Assembly: GCA_963827935.1 (NCBI GenBank) | Contig: CAWHCN010000011.1 | Span: forward strand, 930,001-994,000 | Direction: 5' to 3' | Length of the DNA: 64,000 nt | Source of the DNA: DATFNV01 sp963827935 | GTDB lineage: Bacteria > Planctomycetota > Planctomycetia > Gemmatales > Gemmataceae | The notes under the pieces: generated by a model | The model's database searches: none | Seen by the model: only the letters and a program-made list of their open reading frames with translations | What the model was told of the DNA's origin: nothing | Program-made: the position numbers and the translations under genes | Shown here: in pieces, positions 1-9,616 of the stretch | Position numbering within the stretch: position 1 is the first letter of the stretch | Layout: each line of letters begins with the position of its first letter

Positions 1-43
1 ACAGTAGAGGCCGTCGGCGGGGGAGCCTACGGAGAAGTCGTTG

Positions 44-1714
44 TCATCCTGGGCCGGTGAGGCCGCTTCGTTCAGGTGTCACCCTCCGCGGCAAAAACGC
101 CAGCAGCAGTCCGCAGCCCAGGGCGGCCGATAATGCCGATCCCAAAAGGATGCCGATCTTCGCCTCGTCCAGCAGCTCCGGCTCGGAAAACGCCAGGCCG
201 CCAATGAAGAGCGACATCGTGAAGCCGATGCCTCCCAGGCAGCCGGCACCCGCCATCGCCTTCCAGCTCAATCCCTCGGGCAACCGGGTCGCCCCCAGGC
301 GGACCGACACGGCGCTGAACAGGACGATGCCGAGCGGCTTGCCCAGGACCAGGCCGGCGACGACGGCCAGGGCCACCGGTGCCGCCACGCTCGCCAGGCG
401 GATTTCCACCCCCGCATTGGCCAGGGCAAACACCGGCATGATGACAAAGGCTACCCACGGGTGCAGCGTCGTTTCCAGTTGCTCGGCGGGCGAGATCAGG
501 CTGCCGGCCGGCGTGGGGGTGCCGCGCTGCACGCCGCGCAGCCGGGTATAGAGGTCGCCGACCACGTCGAGGAAGATGGGCCGCCTCACCTCGGGCCGCG
601 CCGGCGCCAGCAGGCCCAGCAGCACGCCGGCCACCGTCGGATGTACACCCGACAGGTGGAAGCCCAGCCAGATGCCGACGGCCAGCAGCCCGAAGACTCC
701 CACGTTGCGCAGCCCCAGCCGCAACAGCAGCGCCACCAGCAGCAGGCCCACCCCGGCCAGAAGCAGGGGCACCAGGGCCAGGTGCGTGCTGTAAACGATC
801 GCGATCACCAGCACCGCCCCCAGGTCGTCGGCAATCGCCAGGGTCAACAGCAACACCTTCAAGCCGTGCGGCACGCGCGGACCCAGCAGCGTCAGGAAGC
901 CGACCACGAAGGCGATGTCGGTGGCCATCGGCACGCCCCAGCCGTGCGCCCCCGGGCGGCCCAGCAGCACCAGCAGGTAGACGCCGGCGGGTACGATCAT
1001 CCCGCCCAGGGCGGCCACGATCGGCAACAGCGCCTTGCGGGCGTCGGCCAGCTCGCCGGCGACAATCTCGCGCTTGATCTCCAGCCCCACCACCAGGAAG
1101 AACAGGGCCATCAAGCCGTCGTTGATCCAGTCCAGCACCGACTCGCGCAGCACCCATTGGCCTAGCGACACGCCGATTTCGGTATGCCTGATCGCCTCGT
1201 AGACTGCTGACAGAGGAGAGTTGGCCAGGATCAGGGCGACGGCAGTACACGCCAGCAACACCAGGCCACCGGCCGATTCCACGTGCAAGAAGCGCACCAG
1301 CGGCGCCACCAGCCGCCCGACCGGCGTGGCTTGATCGAGTTGGCTCAGCTCCTGCGTGTAGAGGTCGATGTCCACCATGCCGACAAGGCGCTGCTCGGCA
1401 TCGACGACCGGGAAGGCCAGCAGGCGGTGCTGGATGAAGAACTCGCAGGCTTCGAGCACCGTGGCCGTGGCCGGCAGCGTGACGGTCTTGCCGACCATGA
1501 TGTCGTCCAGCCGCGTCGCCGGCGGACTGAGGACCAGGCGGCGCGTCGGCACCACCCCGCGCAGCCGGCCCGCGTCGTCCACGACATAAAAATAGATGAC
1601 CCGTCCGGGAGGTGGATGTTGCCGCAGCCAGTCCAGGGCCTCGCCGACCGTCTGGCCGGCGCGCAGGCGGGTGAACTCCTGGTGCATGCGCCGGGTGACG
1701 GGGTCGTTGAGCAT
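44..1714 (-). CDS. nhaA: NhaA-family Na+/H+ antiporter with N-terminal CBS pair
   Basis: An inner-membrane antiporter that expels Na+ in exchange for H+. Residues about 10-125 form a CBS-domain pair (TRLDDIMVGKTVTLP, LLAFPVVDAEQRLVGMVD). The NhaA channel follows from about residue 135, with FFLVVGLEIKREIVAGEL, ATDIAFVVGFL and the paired aspartates of IADDLGAV, the ion-binding site of the family. The protein is about 556 residues against the usual 390-460; the extra length is the CBS module. I start at the ATG ending at 1714 because the reading frame above it is compositionally odd and would overlap the ABC gene. That gene ends 32 bp upstream on the same strand, so the two are probably co-transcribed. 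Binding of adenine nucleotides by the CBS pair, to gate transport by energy state, is inference. Confidence 0.93.
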   Translation of the reverse strand: MLNDPVTRRMHQEFTRLRAGQTVGEALDWLRQHPPPGRVIYFYVVDDAGRLRGVVPTRRLVLSPPATRLDDIMVGKTVTLPATATVLEACEFFIQHRLLAFPVVDAEQRLVGMVDIDLYTQELSQLDQATPVGRLVAPLVRFLHVESAGGLVLLACTAVALILANSPLSAVYEAIRHTEIGVSLGQWVLRESVLDWINDGLMALFFLVVGLEIKREIVAGELADARKALLPIVAALGGMIVPAGVYLLVLLGRPGAHGWGVPMATDIAFVVGFLTLLGPRVPHGLKVLLLTLAIADDLGAVLVIAIVYSTHLALVPLLLAGVGLLLVALLLRLGLRNVGVFGLLAVGIWLGFHLSGVHPTVAGVLLGLLAPARPEVRRPIFLDVVGDLYTRLRGVQRGTPTPAGSLISPAEQLETTLHPWVAFVIMPVFALANAGVEIRLASVAAPVALAVVAGLVLGKPLGIVLFSAVSVRLGATRLPEGLSWKAMAGAGCLGGIGFTMSLFIGGLAFSEPELLDEAKIGILLGSALSAALGCGLLLAFLPRRVTPERSGLTGPG

Positions 1715-1746
1715 TGAGCCTGCCGCCGCCCTGCGGGCGGTGCTCC

Positions 1747-2700
1747 CTAGACGGACACCGTTTCGTTTTCGCGCAAATGCCGCCCCGTCAGCGTCACGAA
1801 GACGTCTTCCAGGCTGGCGTGGCGGGTTGTCAGGCGGGCCAGGCGCCGGTCGGCGCCCGCCAAACGCGCCAGCAGGGCCGGGATGGCCACGTGCGGGGCC
1901 GTCACGGCCAGACACCAGGCGTCGCCCTCGGGGCGGACCGACACCACCGCGGGCAGGCCGCGCAGCTCCGCCTCGTCCAGCGGTTGGCCCTCCACGGCCA
2001 CTTCAAGCAGATGCTCGCCCCCCAGGCGGGCAATCAGGTCGGCCGGCGTGCCCAGGGCAATCACGCGGCCGTGATCGACCACGGCGATGCGGTCGCACAG
2101 GCGCTCGGCCTCGTCCATGTAGTGCGTGGTGAACAGGATGGTTCGCCCCTGCGCCCGGAAGCCGCGCAGGATGTCCCAGATTTGCCGGCGGTTCTGCGGG
2201 TCGAGGCCGACGGTCGGCTCGTCGAGAAAGAGCAATTCCGGATCGCCGATGAGGGCGCAGGCGACGGCCAGGCGTTGCTTCTGTCCGCCGGAGAGCTTGC
2301 CGACATAGGCATCGGCCTTTTCGCCCAGCTGCACCTGCGCCAGGGCGTCCGCCGGCGTCAGCCCCTGGCGATAGAAGCTGCGGAACAGCGTCAGCGTTTC
2401 CCGCACGGTAAGCTTTTCGGCCAGCCGCGTCTCTTGGAGAGAAATGCCGAGGCGCTGGCGCAGGGCATCGTCGTCCTCGCCCCAGTGCCAGCCAAGGACG
2501 CGGACCTCGCCCGCCGTTGCCGGCAGCAAGCCTTCCAGGATTTCGATGGTGGTGGTTTTCCCGGCACCGTTGGGCCCGAGCAGGCCGAAGCATTCGCCCG
2601 CGGCCACCTCCAGGTCCAGCCCGTTAACCGCCTCCACGGGAGCGGGGCGGGCGGGGTACTGCTTCCGCAGGCCGCGGCAATGGATCGCCGGAGTCGTCAT
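1747..2700 (-). CDS. ABC transporter ATP-binding protein (CcmA/NatA type)
   Basis: The cytoplasmic ATPase of an ABC exporter, 317 residues. Walker A (GPNGAGKTTT, about residues 42-51), the signature LSGGQKQR, Walker B (LLFLDEPTVGLDPQNRR) and the H-loop TTHYMDEAE are all intact, followed by a C-terminal regulatory extension of the DUF4162 kind. The ATG ending at 2700 begins the first beta-strand of the ABC fold; the frame is open further upstream but only through repeat sequence. No permease gene lies downstream (nhaA follows at once) or upstream (repeats), so the membrane partner must be encoded elsewhere. The substrate cannot be told from the ATPase. Dispersed hairpin repeats occupy the region just upstream, where its promoter should be. 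Confidence 0.9.
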   Translation of the reverse strand: MTTPAIHCRGLRKQYPARPAPVEAVNGLDLEVAAGECFGLLGPNGAGKTTTIEILEGLLPATAGEVRVLGWHWGEDDDALRQRLGISLQETRLAEKLTVRETLTLFRSFYRQGLTPADALAQVQLGEKADAYVGKLSGGQKQRLAVACALIGDPELLFLDEPTVGLDPQNRRQIWDILRGFRAQGRTILFTTHYMDEAERLCDRIAVVDHGRVIALGTPADLIARLGGEHLLEVAVEGQPLDEAELRGLPAVVSVRPEGDAWCLAVTAPHVAIPALLARLAGADRRLARLTTRHASLEDVFVTLTGRHLRENETVSV

Positions 2701-2743
2701 GCAGGGATTATAGGAGAGCGGGCTGAGGCGGACTCGGCGCCGG

Positions 2744-2887
2744 GTGGCACGCCCGGGTGGCACGCCCTGAGGTACTCCGAACGGCGTGTAGTCAGTGCAG
2801 CATTGTTGGGTGGCACGCCCTGAGGTACTCCGAAGGGCGTGCCTGATGGTCAGCACGCCCTTCGGAGTACCTCAGAGCGTGCCACCC
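2744..2887. repeat. Dispersed hairpin repeat, family A (one full and one partial copy)
   Basis: A full hairpin lies at 2808-2887: two 35-nt arms (2808-2842 and 2853-2887) that pair with one mismatch around a 10-nt loop. The core unit reads TGAGGTACTCCGAAGGGCGT. A partial, diverged half-copy in direct orientation lies just upstream at 2744-2788. The same hairpin occurs at 32367-32446. It codes for nothing but keeps several reading frames open, which creates spurious extensions of the neighbouring genes. Confidence 0.88.
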
Positions 2888-3418
2888 TTGCTGAAATGTA
2901 CCGCCTTGGCTGCGCAACCGGGCGGAAGCGCCCGGTCGTGGTTCGCGTCGTCGGCGACAATGGCGGCGGTCAGCTCGCGTTCGTTTCCGCTCTCGTTCCG
3001 GCCCCAATTGCTCTTCTCGGCCTGGACGGAAACGATGCTGGCCTGCGTCCCCTACCGCCTCGGGTCTCTGTTCCAGCCCCGCCGCGGAGGACGCAGGTAA
3101 CCGCCACTATCCCGACGACGCGCAACCACTCCCGGCGCGTGCTGCTCGCAGGGTCCTGGCGGCGGGTGAGGAGCCCGCCGGCATGGACCTGCCGTTTAGT
3201 TCAGAGGGAGATCGCGCATGGGGAAGGACCCGCTGGCAGGCGGGTAGGCGTAACTGCGCGAGGCGTTGTATTCATTGAGAGCAGGGAGGGCTCTGCACCA
3301 ACCGTAGCATGCGGAATGGTCCATCGTCGTCCACGTGCGAAGTTTTTTCGGCAAGAGGCATCCCGGCGCCCCGACGTAGTGTTTCTCGCTCCGCGACTGT
3401 CCAAATGCGGGGACAGGC
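2888..3418. other. Gene-free stretch
   Basis: About 530 bp between the hairpin repeat and the APC permease. Open frames run through it, but none has a convincing start, family motif or codon pattern. It presumably holds the promoters of the divergent ABC ATPase and permease genes, though I cannot point to a clear promoter. Confidence 0.4.
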
Positions 3419-4904
3419 GTGATGCCAGACTTTACGTGCGAGCCCAGAAAGGGGTCTCTGGTGGGCGATTCGAACGGCGGGTTACGACGGCACTTCGGAC
3501 TGCTCCAGGCGACGGCGCTGAACGTCACCATGATCGTCGGCGCCGGGGTCTTCGTCATCATTCCGCCGATGCTCGGGATTTTGCCGGGGCCTTACGCGCT
3601 ACTCGGCTGGCTTGGGGCCGGGGCGCTGATCCTGGTGGACGGCCTGATCTGGAGCGAACTGGGCGCGGCCCTGCCCGGGTCCGGCGGCACCTACCTGTAC
3701 TTGCTGGAAGCGTTCGGGCGCCAGCGCTGGGGCCGGCTGATGGCCTTCCTGTTCATCTGGCAGTTCCTCATCAGCGGGCCGCTGGAGATCGGTTCCGGGC
3801 TGATCGCCATCTCCACGTTTGCGACCAACCTCAGCCCGGCCTTCGAGAAGTTCAACGCCGACCACACCGCCACATGGGTGCTCTCGGCCGCCGAGCAGGC
3901 GCCGATTTCGCTGTCGTTCGGCCCGTCGCGGCTGATCGGACTGGCCTGCGGCGCTGTGATCCTGCTGCTGCTTTACCGCCGCATCACCACGCTGGGCTGG
4001 CTGACGGTGACATTTTGGATCGGCGTTCTGGCCGTCATTGCCTGGATCATCCTCGAAGGGGCACTGCACTTCGACCCGGCTCGGGCGTTCGATTTCACCG
4101 GCCGGGCTGCCGCGCTGCCGCCGGACTTGGGCCGGGGCGTCGGCCAGGCCATGATCCTGGCGATGTATGCCTACCTCGGCTACTACAGCATCTGCTACAT
4201 CGGCGATGAGGTCCGCGACCCCGGCCGAACCATTCCGCGCTCGATCTTGCTGAGTGCGCTGCTCGTGGTGGTCCTGTTCGTCGGCTTGCACCTGGCCATG
4301 CTGGGCACCGTGTCGTGGCGGGACGTGCCAATGGGCGAGAAGGAGCAGGCCTCGTTCAGCCTGGCGGCGGCGTTCATGGGGCATCTCCACGGCCCGGGGA
4401 GTTGGGCCGTCACGCTGGTGACGCTGCTGTTGATGTGGAGCGCCTTCGGCTCGGCCTTCGCCGGCCTGCTGGGCTATTCGCGCATCCCCTACGGCGCCGC
4501 CCGCTACGGCCACTTTTTCGCCGCCCTGGGTGGTGTCCACCCGGTCCACCGCATCCCGCATGTGTCGCTGCTCATCGTCGGCGGCCTGACGCTCTTCTGG
4601 AGCTTCTTCGATCTGCAAAATGTCATCAACGCCCTGATCGTGACGCGCATCCTGGAGCAGTTCGTCGCCCAGACGATTGCCGTGATGCTGCTGCGTGATG
4701 CTGCGGCCGAGCTTGCCGCGGCCCTATCGGATGTGGCTGTACCCGCTGCCCTGCGCGCTGGCGCTGGCGGGCTGGCTGTATGTGTACGTATCGGCGGACT
4801 GGCCCTACATCGCGCTGGGATTGGCGACGCTGGCGGTGGGAGGGGTGGTTTTTGTAGTGTGGTCGTGGTGGACGGGGGGGTGGCCGTTCAGGGCGCGCGT
4901 TTAG
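3419..4904 (+). CDS. APC-superfamily amino acid permease (frameshifted near 4695)
   Basis: A multi-spanning inner-membrane transporter of the amino acid/polyamine/organocation superfamily, about 495 residues once the frame is mended, with roughly 12 hydrophobic segments. The first helix carries the unwound-helix motif of the family (NVTMIVGAGVFVIIPPMLG), and LGWLGAGALILVDGLIWSELG and MYAYLGYYSICYIGDEVRDP are also typical. The frame breaks near 4690-4705, where tgatgctgc occurs twice close together. The last two helices (RPYRMWLYPLPCALALAGWL onward) continue in another frame to a stop at 4902-4904. GTG 3419 and ATG 3422 are adjacent candidate starts. The gene converges on the DUF4432 gene. The substrate is not resolved. 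Confidence 0.85.
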
Positions 4905-4948
4905 CGGCGGATCGGAGATCCGCGCGGATCTTCGATCCGCGGCTAAAC
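4899..4948. terminator. Palindrome shared by the ends of two convergent genes
   Basis: An inverted repeat with arms ending in gtttagc and gctaaac, built around ggatcggagatcc/ggatcttcgatcc. The stop codon of the permease (4902-4904) and that of the convergent DUF4432 gene (4943-4945) both lie in the arms. Its position and symmetry suggest a bidirectional terminator, although there is no U-tract. Confidence 0.6.
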
Positions 4949-6140
4949 GGGTGAAAACCGCCCCTGCGGCGTCCGGTGCACCGTGGCCGGCGCCTGCGCC
5001 TGCACCCGTACCACCTCCGCCAGCGCGCCGGCCACGCCTTCGCGGGTATCGAACGCCTCGAGCGCCACCGTCGCCTCCCAGCGGCCGCCCGGAGGCAGGA
5101 CGCGCACCCGGCCCTGTTGCCGCTCGAACGTCTTCAGGTTCGGATAATTCGTGGCCGGCTCCAGCCCCGTGACGTAGCCGTCTTCCAGTCGCCGCCGTGT
5201 TCTTCCAGACGATGAAGCACGGCAACTCGCGCTGGCCGAAACGCACCGCCAGCCCGCGATCCGCGGCCGCGTTGGCCAACAGCGCCAGCGTCCGCCCGTG
5301 GCCGTCGGCCAGCAGATCGTAGGCGTAGACCTGCTCCGCGTAGCCGGGCGTCGGTCCCAGGTAGGTTTCGTAGGTGTCGATCCCCTCGGCCGCCCGTTTC
5401 GTCAGCGGCGCCATCTCCTCGATGGGGGCCACGACCCGGCTGCCGGCCTCCAGGAACGGCGGTCCGAGGTTGACGTGATAGAGCATCTGCATCTCCGCCG
5501 GCTGGGCCGCCCGGTTCTCGACGACGTCGTGGACCACCACGCGGTTCGATCCGGGAATCGTGGTGATGGTCGTGGTCAGGTGCAGGTGCGGCAGGAACAG
5601 GCCGGCCTCGGCGACATGGCCGATAATGCTGATCTCATAAGGCGGATCGAGGCCGATGCGCACCTCGACGAACTGAGCCGGCCGGTTGGCGATGCGGCCG
5701 TGCAGGGTCAAGGGCGTCGCGCGGTGCGGCCGTCCTTGTGGGTCACCACGTCCTCGCCCGGCGGACCGTTCGACGCCAGGCCGCAGCGGACCAGCCATTC
5801 GTCGAACCCGGTCAGCCAGCCGAGGCCGCCGTGGTCCGCGAGGTTGACGAACTGCGGATGTACCGGCCCCTGCACCGGCGAGCGCCAGCCGAGGAACTGC
5901 CCGCGATATTCGCCGCGCCACAGCCCCATGCCGCGCGTGGGCAGCACGGTGAACGACAGGGCCCCGTTGTGGACCTCGATGACATCGACCCCGTCGCGCA
6001 GCCCGCCGCGCAGGGTCGCTCTTGCGGACCGACCAGTCGAAGGGCGTGGCCAGGCGCAGCGCGTCGTTGCCGACGGCGAAGCTATCGACCCAGAGGTCGC
6101 CGGCGACGTCGGTGAGGGTCCAGGAGCGGGTGCGGGTCAT
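4943..6140 (-). CDS. DUF4432 / aldose-1-epimerase-like protein (frameshifted)
   Basis: A galactose-mutarotase-fold protein of the DUF4432 type, presumably acting on a sugar in the cytoplasm. The mended product is about 395 residues. Segments in three frames assemble it: an N-terminal MTRTRSWTLTDVAGDLWV; a central part with VLPTRGMGLWRGEYRG and GWLTGFDEWLVRCGL; and a long C-terminal part with HGRIANRPAQFVEVRIG, NLGPPFLEAGSRVV and ELPCFIVWKNTA. Frame changes are needed near 6020, 5715 and 5205. The end of the protein (TVHRTPQGRFSPV) reaches a stop inside the shared palindrome at 4943. It lies 13 bp downstream of the peptide transporter gene on the same strand. The exact substrate is unknown. 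Confidence 0.78.
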
Positions 6141-6153
6141 GGAAAAGGCCCGT

Positions 6154-7957
6154 TCAGGTGTCCTTTTTGGCGGCCATCAGCCGGTTCAGCCACGGCAGCA
6201 GAACGAAGACAATGGCCGCGAAGGCAACGTTGCCGCCGATGAGGACCGTCCAGAAGGTCAAATGGTTCATCTTTGTGTAGGCTTCGCCGAAGATGCCGGA
6301 CAGCTTGTTGCCGAACGAGGTGGAGAGGAACCACCCACCCATCATGAAGGCCCGAATGTGGGACGGCGACATCTTATTGACCAGGGACAGCCCCATGGGG
6401 GACAGGCATAATTCGCCCAGGGTGACGACCGCGTAGCTCCCAAACAGCCACCAGGAGGACGCCTTGATGGCGCCGTCGTTGGACGACGCGGTGGCCCATA
6501 ACATCACCGCTGCGCCGCCGCCCGTGAGCAACAGCCCCAATCCAAGCTTGGCCGGCGTGGAGGGCTCCGGCCGCGAACCGCAGCCAGGCAAAAAAGCCCA
6601 CCAGAAGCGGCGTGAACAGGATGACGAAGCCGGCGTTGATCGACTGGTAGAGTTCGGTGTTGACCAGCTTCAGGTACTTGCCCGGCTCCAGGGCGGGCGT
6701 TTCCGCGGTCGTGTGCTTCTCCACCTTGTTGAGCATGTCCTGCGTGACGCGGACTCTTTTGTTTTCAAGGTCCCACAACTCGTTCTTCTTCTGGAACTCC
6801 TTGTAGCGTTGCGGACTGACGACCTCGAAGGTGGTGCGGGCGGGTCGCGACACGCTGGCGTCGGCATTGAAGAAGTAGTCCGGCGGGGCGTCCTCGGCGA
6901 AGTCCTCGAAGCGGTCGGTGATGAGGGCCACGGCGGCGCTGGGCTCGCGAGTGGTGTTGTCGCGGGTCCAGACATTCAGTGCGGTGGTGTTCAGGCCGAA
7001 CGTCATCCAGAAGACGATGACCACCGCGAAAATGACCAGTAGCGCCGCCACGCGCCCCCGGTCCACCGCGTCCGGCACGTTGCGCCAGACATTGAGGTAG
7101 AAGACGACGACCGGCAAGCATGCCGCCAAGAAGGCCGCAGTCGGGGGTTTCAATGGCGACTCGTACAGCGGACCCGTCTGCCCGAGAATGTTGGTACTCA
7201 CCCAGCCAATAACTCGTCGGTCAGTAAGGCACCAGCCGAGTGCCCCGACGGCAGCGGGCAGCAGGCACTGAAGCCAGAATGGCTTGAGGCTCTCACGCTG
7301 GCCATCGGTGCCGTCCGGCCCCTCATCGGCCTTGGCGAAGCGGCGGTAGTTGAGCGAGAAGATAACGAGCCCGGTGAACATGCCGACGGCGGCCGTGGCG
7401 AAGGCGGCATGCCAGCCGCCGATCGACCAGCTCGGGGTGACCGCCAGCGGGTGAGCGTCGAAGTAGTTGCGGACGACCGCCGCGACGAAGTTGCAGATGA
7501 AGGCACCGATGTTGATGCCCATGTAGAAAATGTTGTAGCCCGCGTCCTTGAGAGGGCTGCCCGGCGGGTACAGGTTGCCGAGCAGCGTCGAGATGTTCGG
7601 CTTGAAGGCCCCGTTGCCGAGGATCAGAAAGCCGAGGCCGAGGTACAAGCCCAGCTCGGTCGGCCAGGCGAGCACAAGGTGGCCGATCATCATCAGGGTG
7701 GCGCCAATCAGGATGGTCTTGCGGCAGCCGAGGAGCCGGTCGGCGATGAGCCCGCCAATAAACGGCGTGAAGTAGACGAGGGCGGTGTAAGTGCCGACGA
7801 CAACCGCGGCCTCCTCGTCGGTCCACCCCATGCCGCCCTTGCGGGAGTCGGAAAGATACTGAAAAAGGATGCCGAGCATGAGGTAGAAGCTGAAGCGCTC
7901 CCACATCTCGGTGAAGAAGAGGACGTAAAGCCCCTTGGGGTGTTTTTCCGCTCCCAT
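6154..7957 (-). CDS. POT/PTR2-family proton-dependent oligopeptide transporter (frameshifted near 6575)
   Basis: An inner-membrane MFS transporter of the proton-dependent oligopeptide family, about 600 residues, with an extended central region. The diagnostic N-terminus is present (LYVLFFTEMWERFSFYLMLG), followed by IGGLIADRLLGCRKTILIG and NGAFKPNISTLLGNLYPPG. A large hydrophilic insertion (about residues 335-430) carries no membrane segments. Near 6575 the frame changes; the last helices (SSWWLFGSYAVVTLGELCLS, GMSL and the final WTVLIGGNVAFAAIVFVLLP) are read in a second frame to the stop at 6154. Di- or tripeptide uptake is the family function. Confidence 0.88.
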
Positions 7958-8007
7958 GCGTTCTCCTCACAGAAGCCCGACGGGGAGGCGTGGGGCCTTC
8001 GTTGATC

Positions 8008-8145
8008 TTATTCCTGAGTGTAGTCTTTCGGGACGTAGAAGTAAGCTCGCACGCTGAACACCAGGCCCGCGGCGGCAGATAAGCCAGCCAAGGTCCAGAA
8101 GAAGTGGTCGGGTCTGTTGCGCTCGCCACCGGCCGAGGTCTGCAT
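8008..8145 (-). CDS. Small single-helix membrane protein
   Basis: A 45-residue product starting MQTSAGGERNRPDHFFWTLA, with one hydrophobic stretch (FFWTLAGLSAAAGLVFSVRA) and a charged end (YVPKDYTQE). It lies 50 bp upstream of the peptide transporter on the same strand and could be its small partner or leader. No family is recognised and the start is uncertain, so I rate it modestly. Confidence 0.4.
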   Translation of the reverse strand: MQTSAGGERNRPDHFFWTLAGLSAAAGLVFSVRAYFYVPKDYTQE

Positions 8146-8517
8146 GCGGCGTCCATAAAAGACAGTGTGCACGCGTCCCCGGGAAGCGCGCGACAAGGCC
8201 GTCAGAGGATTCAAGCCGATTGTAGCGGCCCTGGAAGCGGGGGGGAAGAGCGTCGCGGCTGCCATCCCCGAGCCACGACCGGGAAAGATGTCCAAGTTGA
8301 TCGCAATAGTAATGTTTGGCGGATCGTCAGGTCTGGGACAGCTCTGGAAGGGCTACCGCGAAAGGTGCCGTGGGGGGGTGTCCGAGGGGGTGGTGAAACG
8401 AATGATCAGAAGTCGTTGGCCGGCATGAACTTGCGAGACGCGTTTCGTTTCACCACTCGCTGGCTATACGGAACGCCGATGGACGGCCGCAATTCTGACC
8501 ACCTCCGGCCGCCCGCC
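8146..8517. other. Gene-free stretch
   Basis: About 370 bp between the small membrane ORF and the SppA stop codon. I see no convincing gene, hairpin or RNA here. Confidence 0.35.
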
Positions 8518-9499
8518 TCACCGCCCCTCGCCCGGCTGCCACAGGTACATGAACGCCGCCCCGCCCTTGTTGCCGAACAGCGGCACGTCCAGCTTCAGGT
8601 TGATCTCGCTGGGGATCTTCGGCATCCCCGCGTAGATGCTGCCCCGGTAGCCGGCACAGCGATCGTAGGCCACGATCTTCGCGTCCTTCAGGCAGGCCAT
8701 CGTCTTGGCACATTCCAGGGCGTCTTCGAGGTAGCCGACCTCATCCACCAGGCCGAGCTTCTTCGCGTCCATGCCGGTGTAGACCCGGCCGTCGGCCAGG
8801 GCGCGGACGCGCTCTTCCGGCAGGCCGCGGCCGCGCACCACCACCTGAACAAACTGGTCGTAGAAGCTGGTCACCATGCCTTGCAGGATGTCGTGCTCTT
8901 CCTGCGTCATTTCGCGGGCCGGGTTGCCGATGTCCTTGTTCGGCCCGCTCTTGATCGGGTTGCTCTTGACGCCGAGCATCTGGAACAGGCCGCTGGCGTT
9001 GTAGAGCGACATGATGACGCCGATGCTGCCGGTCACCGTGGTCGGATGGGCGTAAACGCAGTCGGCGGACATGGCCAGGTAATAGCCGCCGCTCGCCGCC
9101 ACGTCCATCATGCAGGCCACCACCGGCTTGTGCGTCTCCTTGCGGAAGCGGAGCACGTCCTGGTACATGATGTCGCTGGCCGTCACCGCCCCGCCGGGGC
9201 TGTTGATGCGCAGCACCACGGCCTTGACGCCGGGATCGTCCGCGGCGGCGTCGAGGCGCTCGCGGAAGGTGGACATCATGTTGTCGCCGCTCGCTGAGCA
9301 GTCCGCCGACCTTGGCGTTGAGGATCATGCCGTCGACGTCGATGATGGCGATCTTGTTATGGCAGAGGATGGGATGGGCCGCGTCGCGGACGAGCGTTTC
9401 CTCGACGGGGCTGTTGGTGTCGACCGGCGTGAGCATCAGGCCGTTGAAGCAGCCGGAGAGGGTCAGGGCAGAGAGGAAGATGAGCCATCGGCGCGCCAT
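8518..9499 (-). CDS. sppA: SppA-type signal peptide peptidase / S49 protease, lipoprotein (frameshifted near 9290)
   Basis: A serine protease of family S49 that degrades leftover signal peptides at the membrane. The N-terminus MARRWLIFLSALTLSGCFNG has a lipobox (LSGC), so it is probably a lipoprotein rather than the usual single-helix SppA. After KIAIIDVDGMI the frame shifts near 9290. The rest holds VLRINSPGGAVTASDIMYQD, the nucleophile region MDVAASGGYYLAMSADCVYA and HPTTVTGSIGVIM. About 325 residues in all, the size of the short single-domain SppA form. The start at 9499 is set by the lipoprotein signal. Confidence 0.88.
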
Positions 9500-9574
9500 G
9501 GCAGAGCCTCCTGGGTCCACAAGGGAGGCGGACTATAGGCGCGGCGGCAAGGCGCGTCAAGGCGAGGGGGCCGC

Positions 9575-9612
9575 CGCTTGCGGCGTAGCGTTCGCTGCGC
9601 AAGCCGCAAGCG
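9575..9612. terminator. Hairpin below the symporter gene
   Basis: Inverted arms cgcttgcggc (9575-9584) and gccgcaagcg (9603-9612) just beyond the stop codon of the symporter and upstream of sppA, both on the minus strand. The arm sequence resembles the larger palindrome after rpiA. It is likely a terminator, but there is no clear U-tract. Confidence 0.5.
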
Positions 9613-9616
9613 AGCA

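Noticed and set aside
2839..4209. A 456-codon open frame on the plus strand across the repeat and permease
   Set aside because: It is the out-of-frame shadow of the permease extended through a hairpin repeat; it shows no domain.
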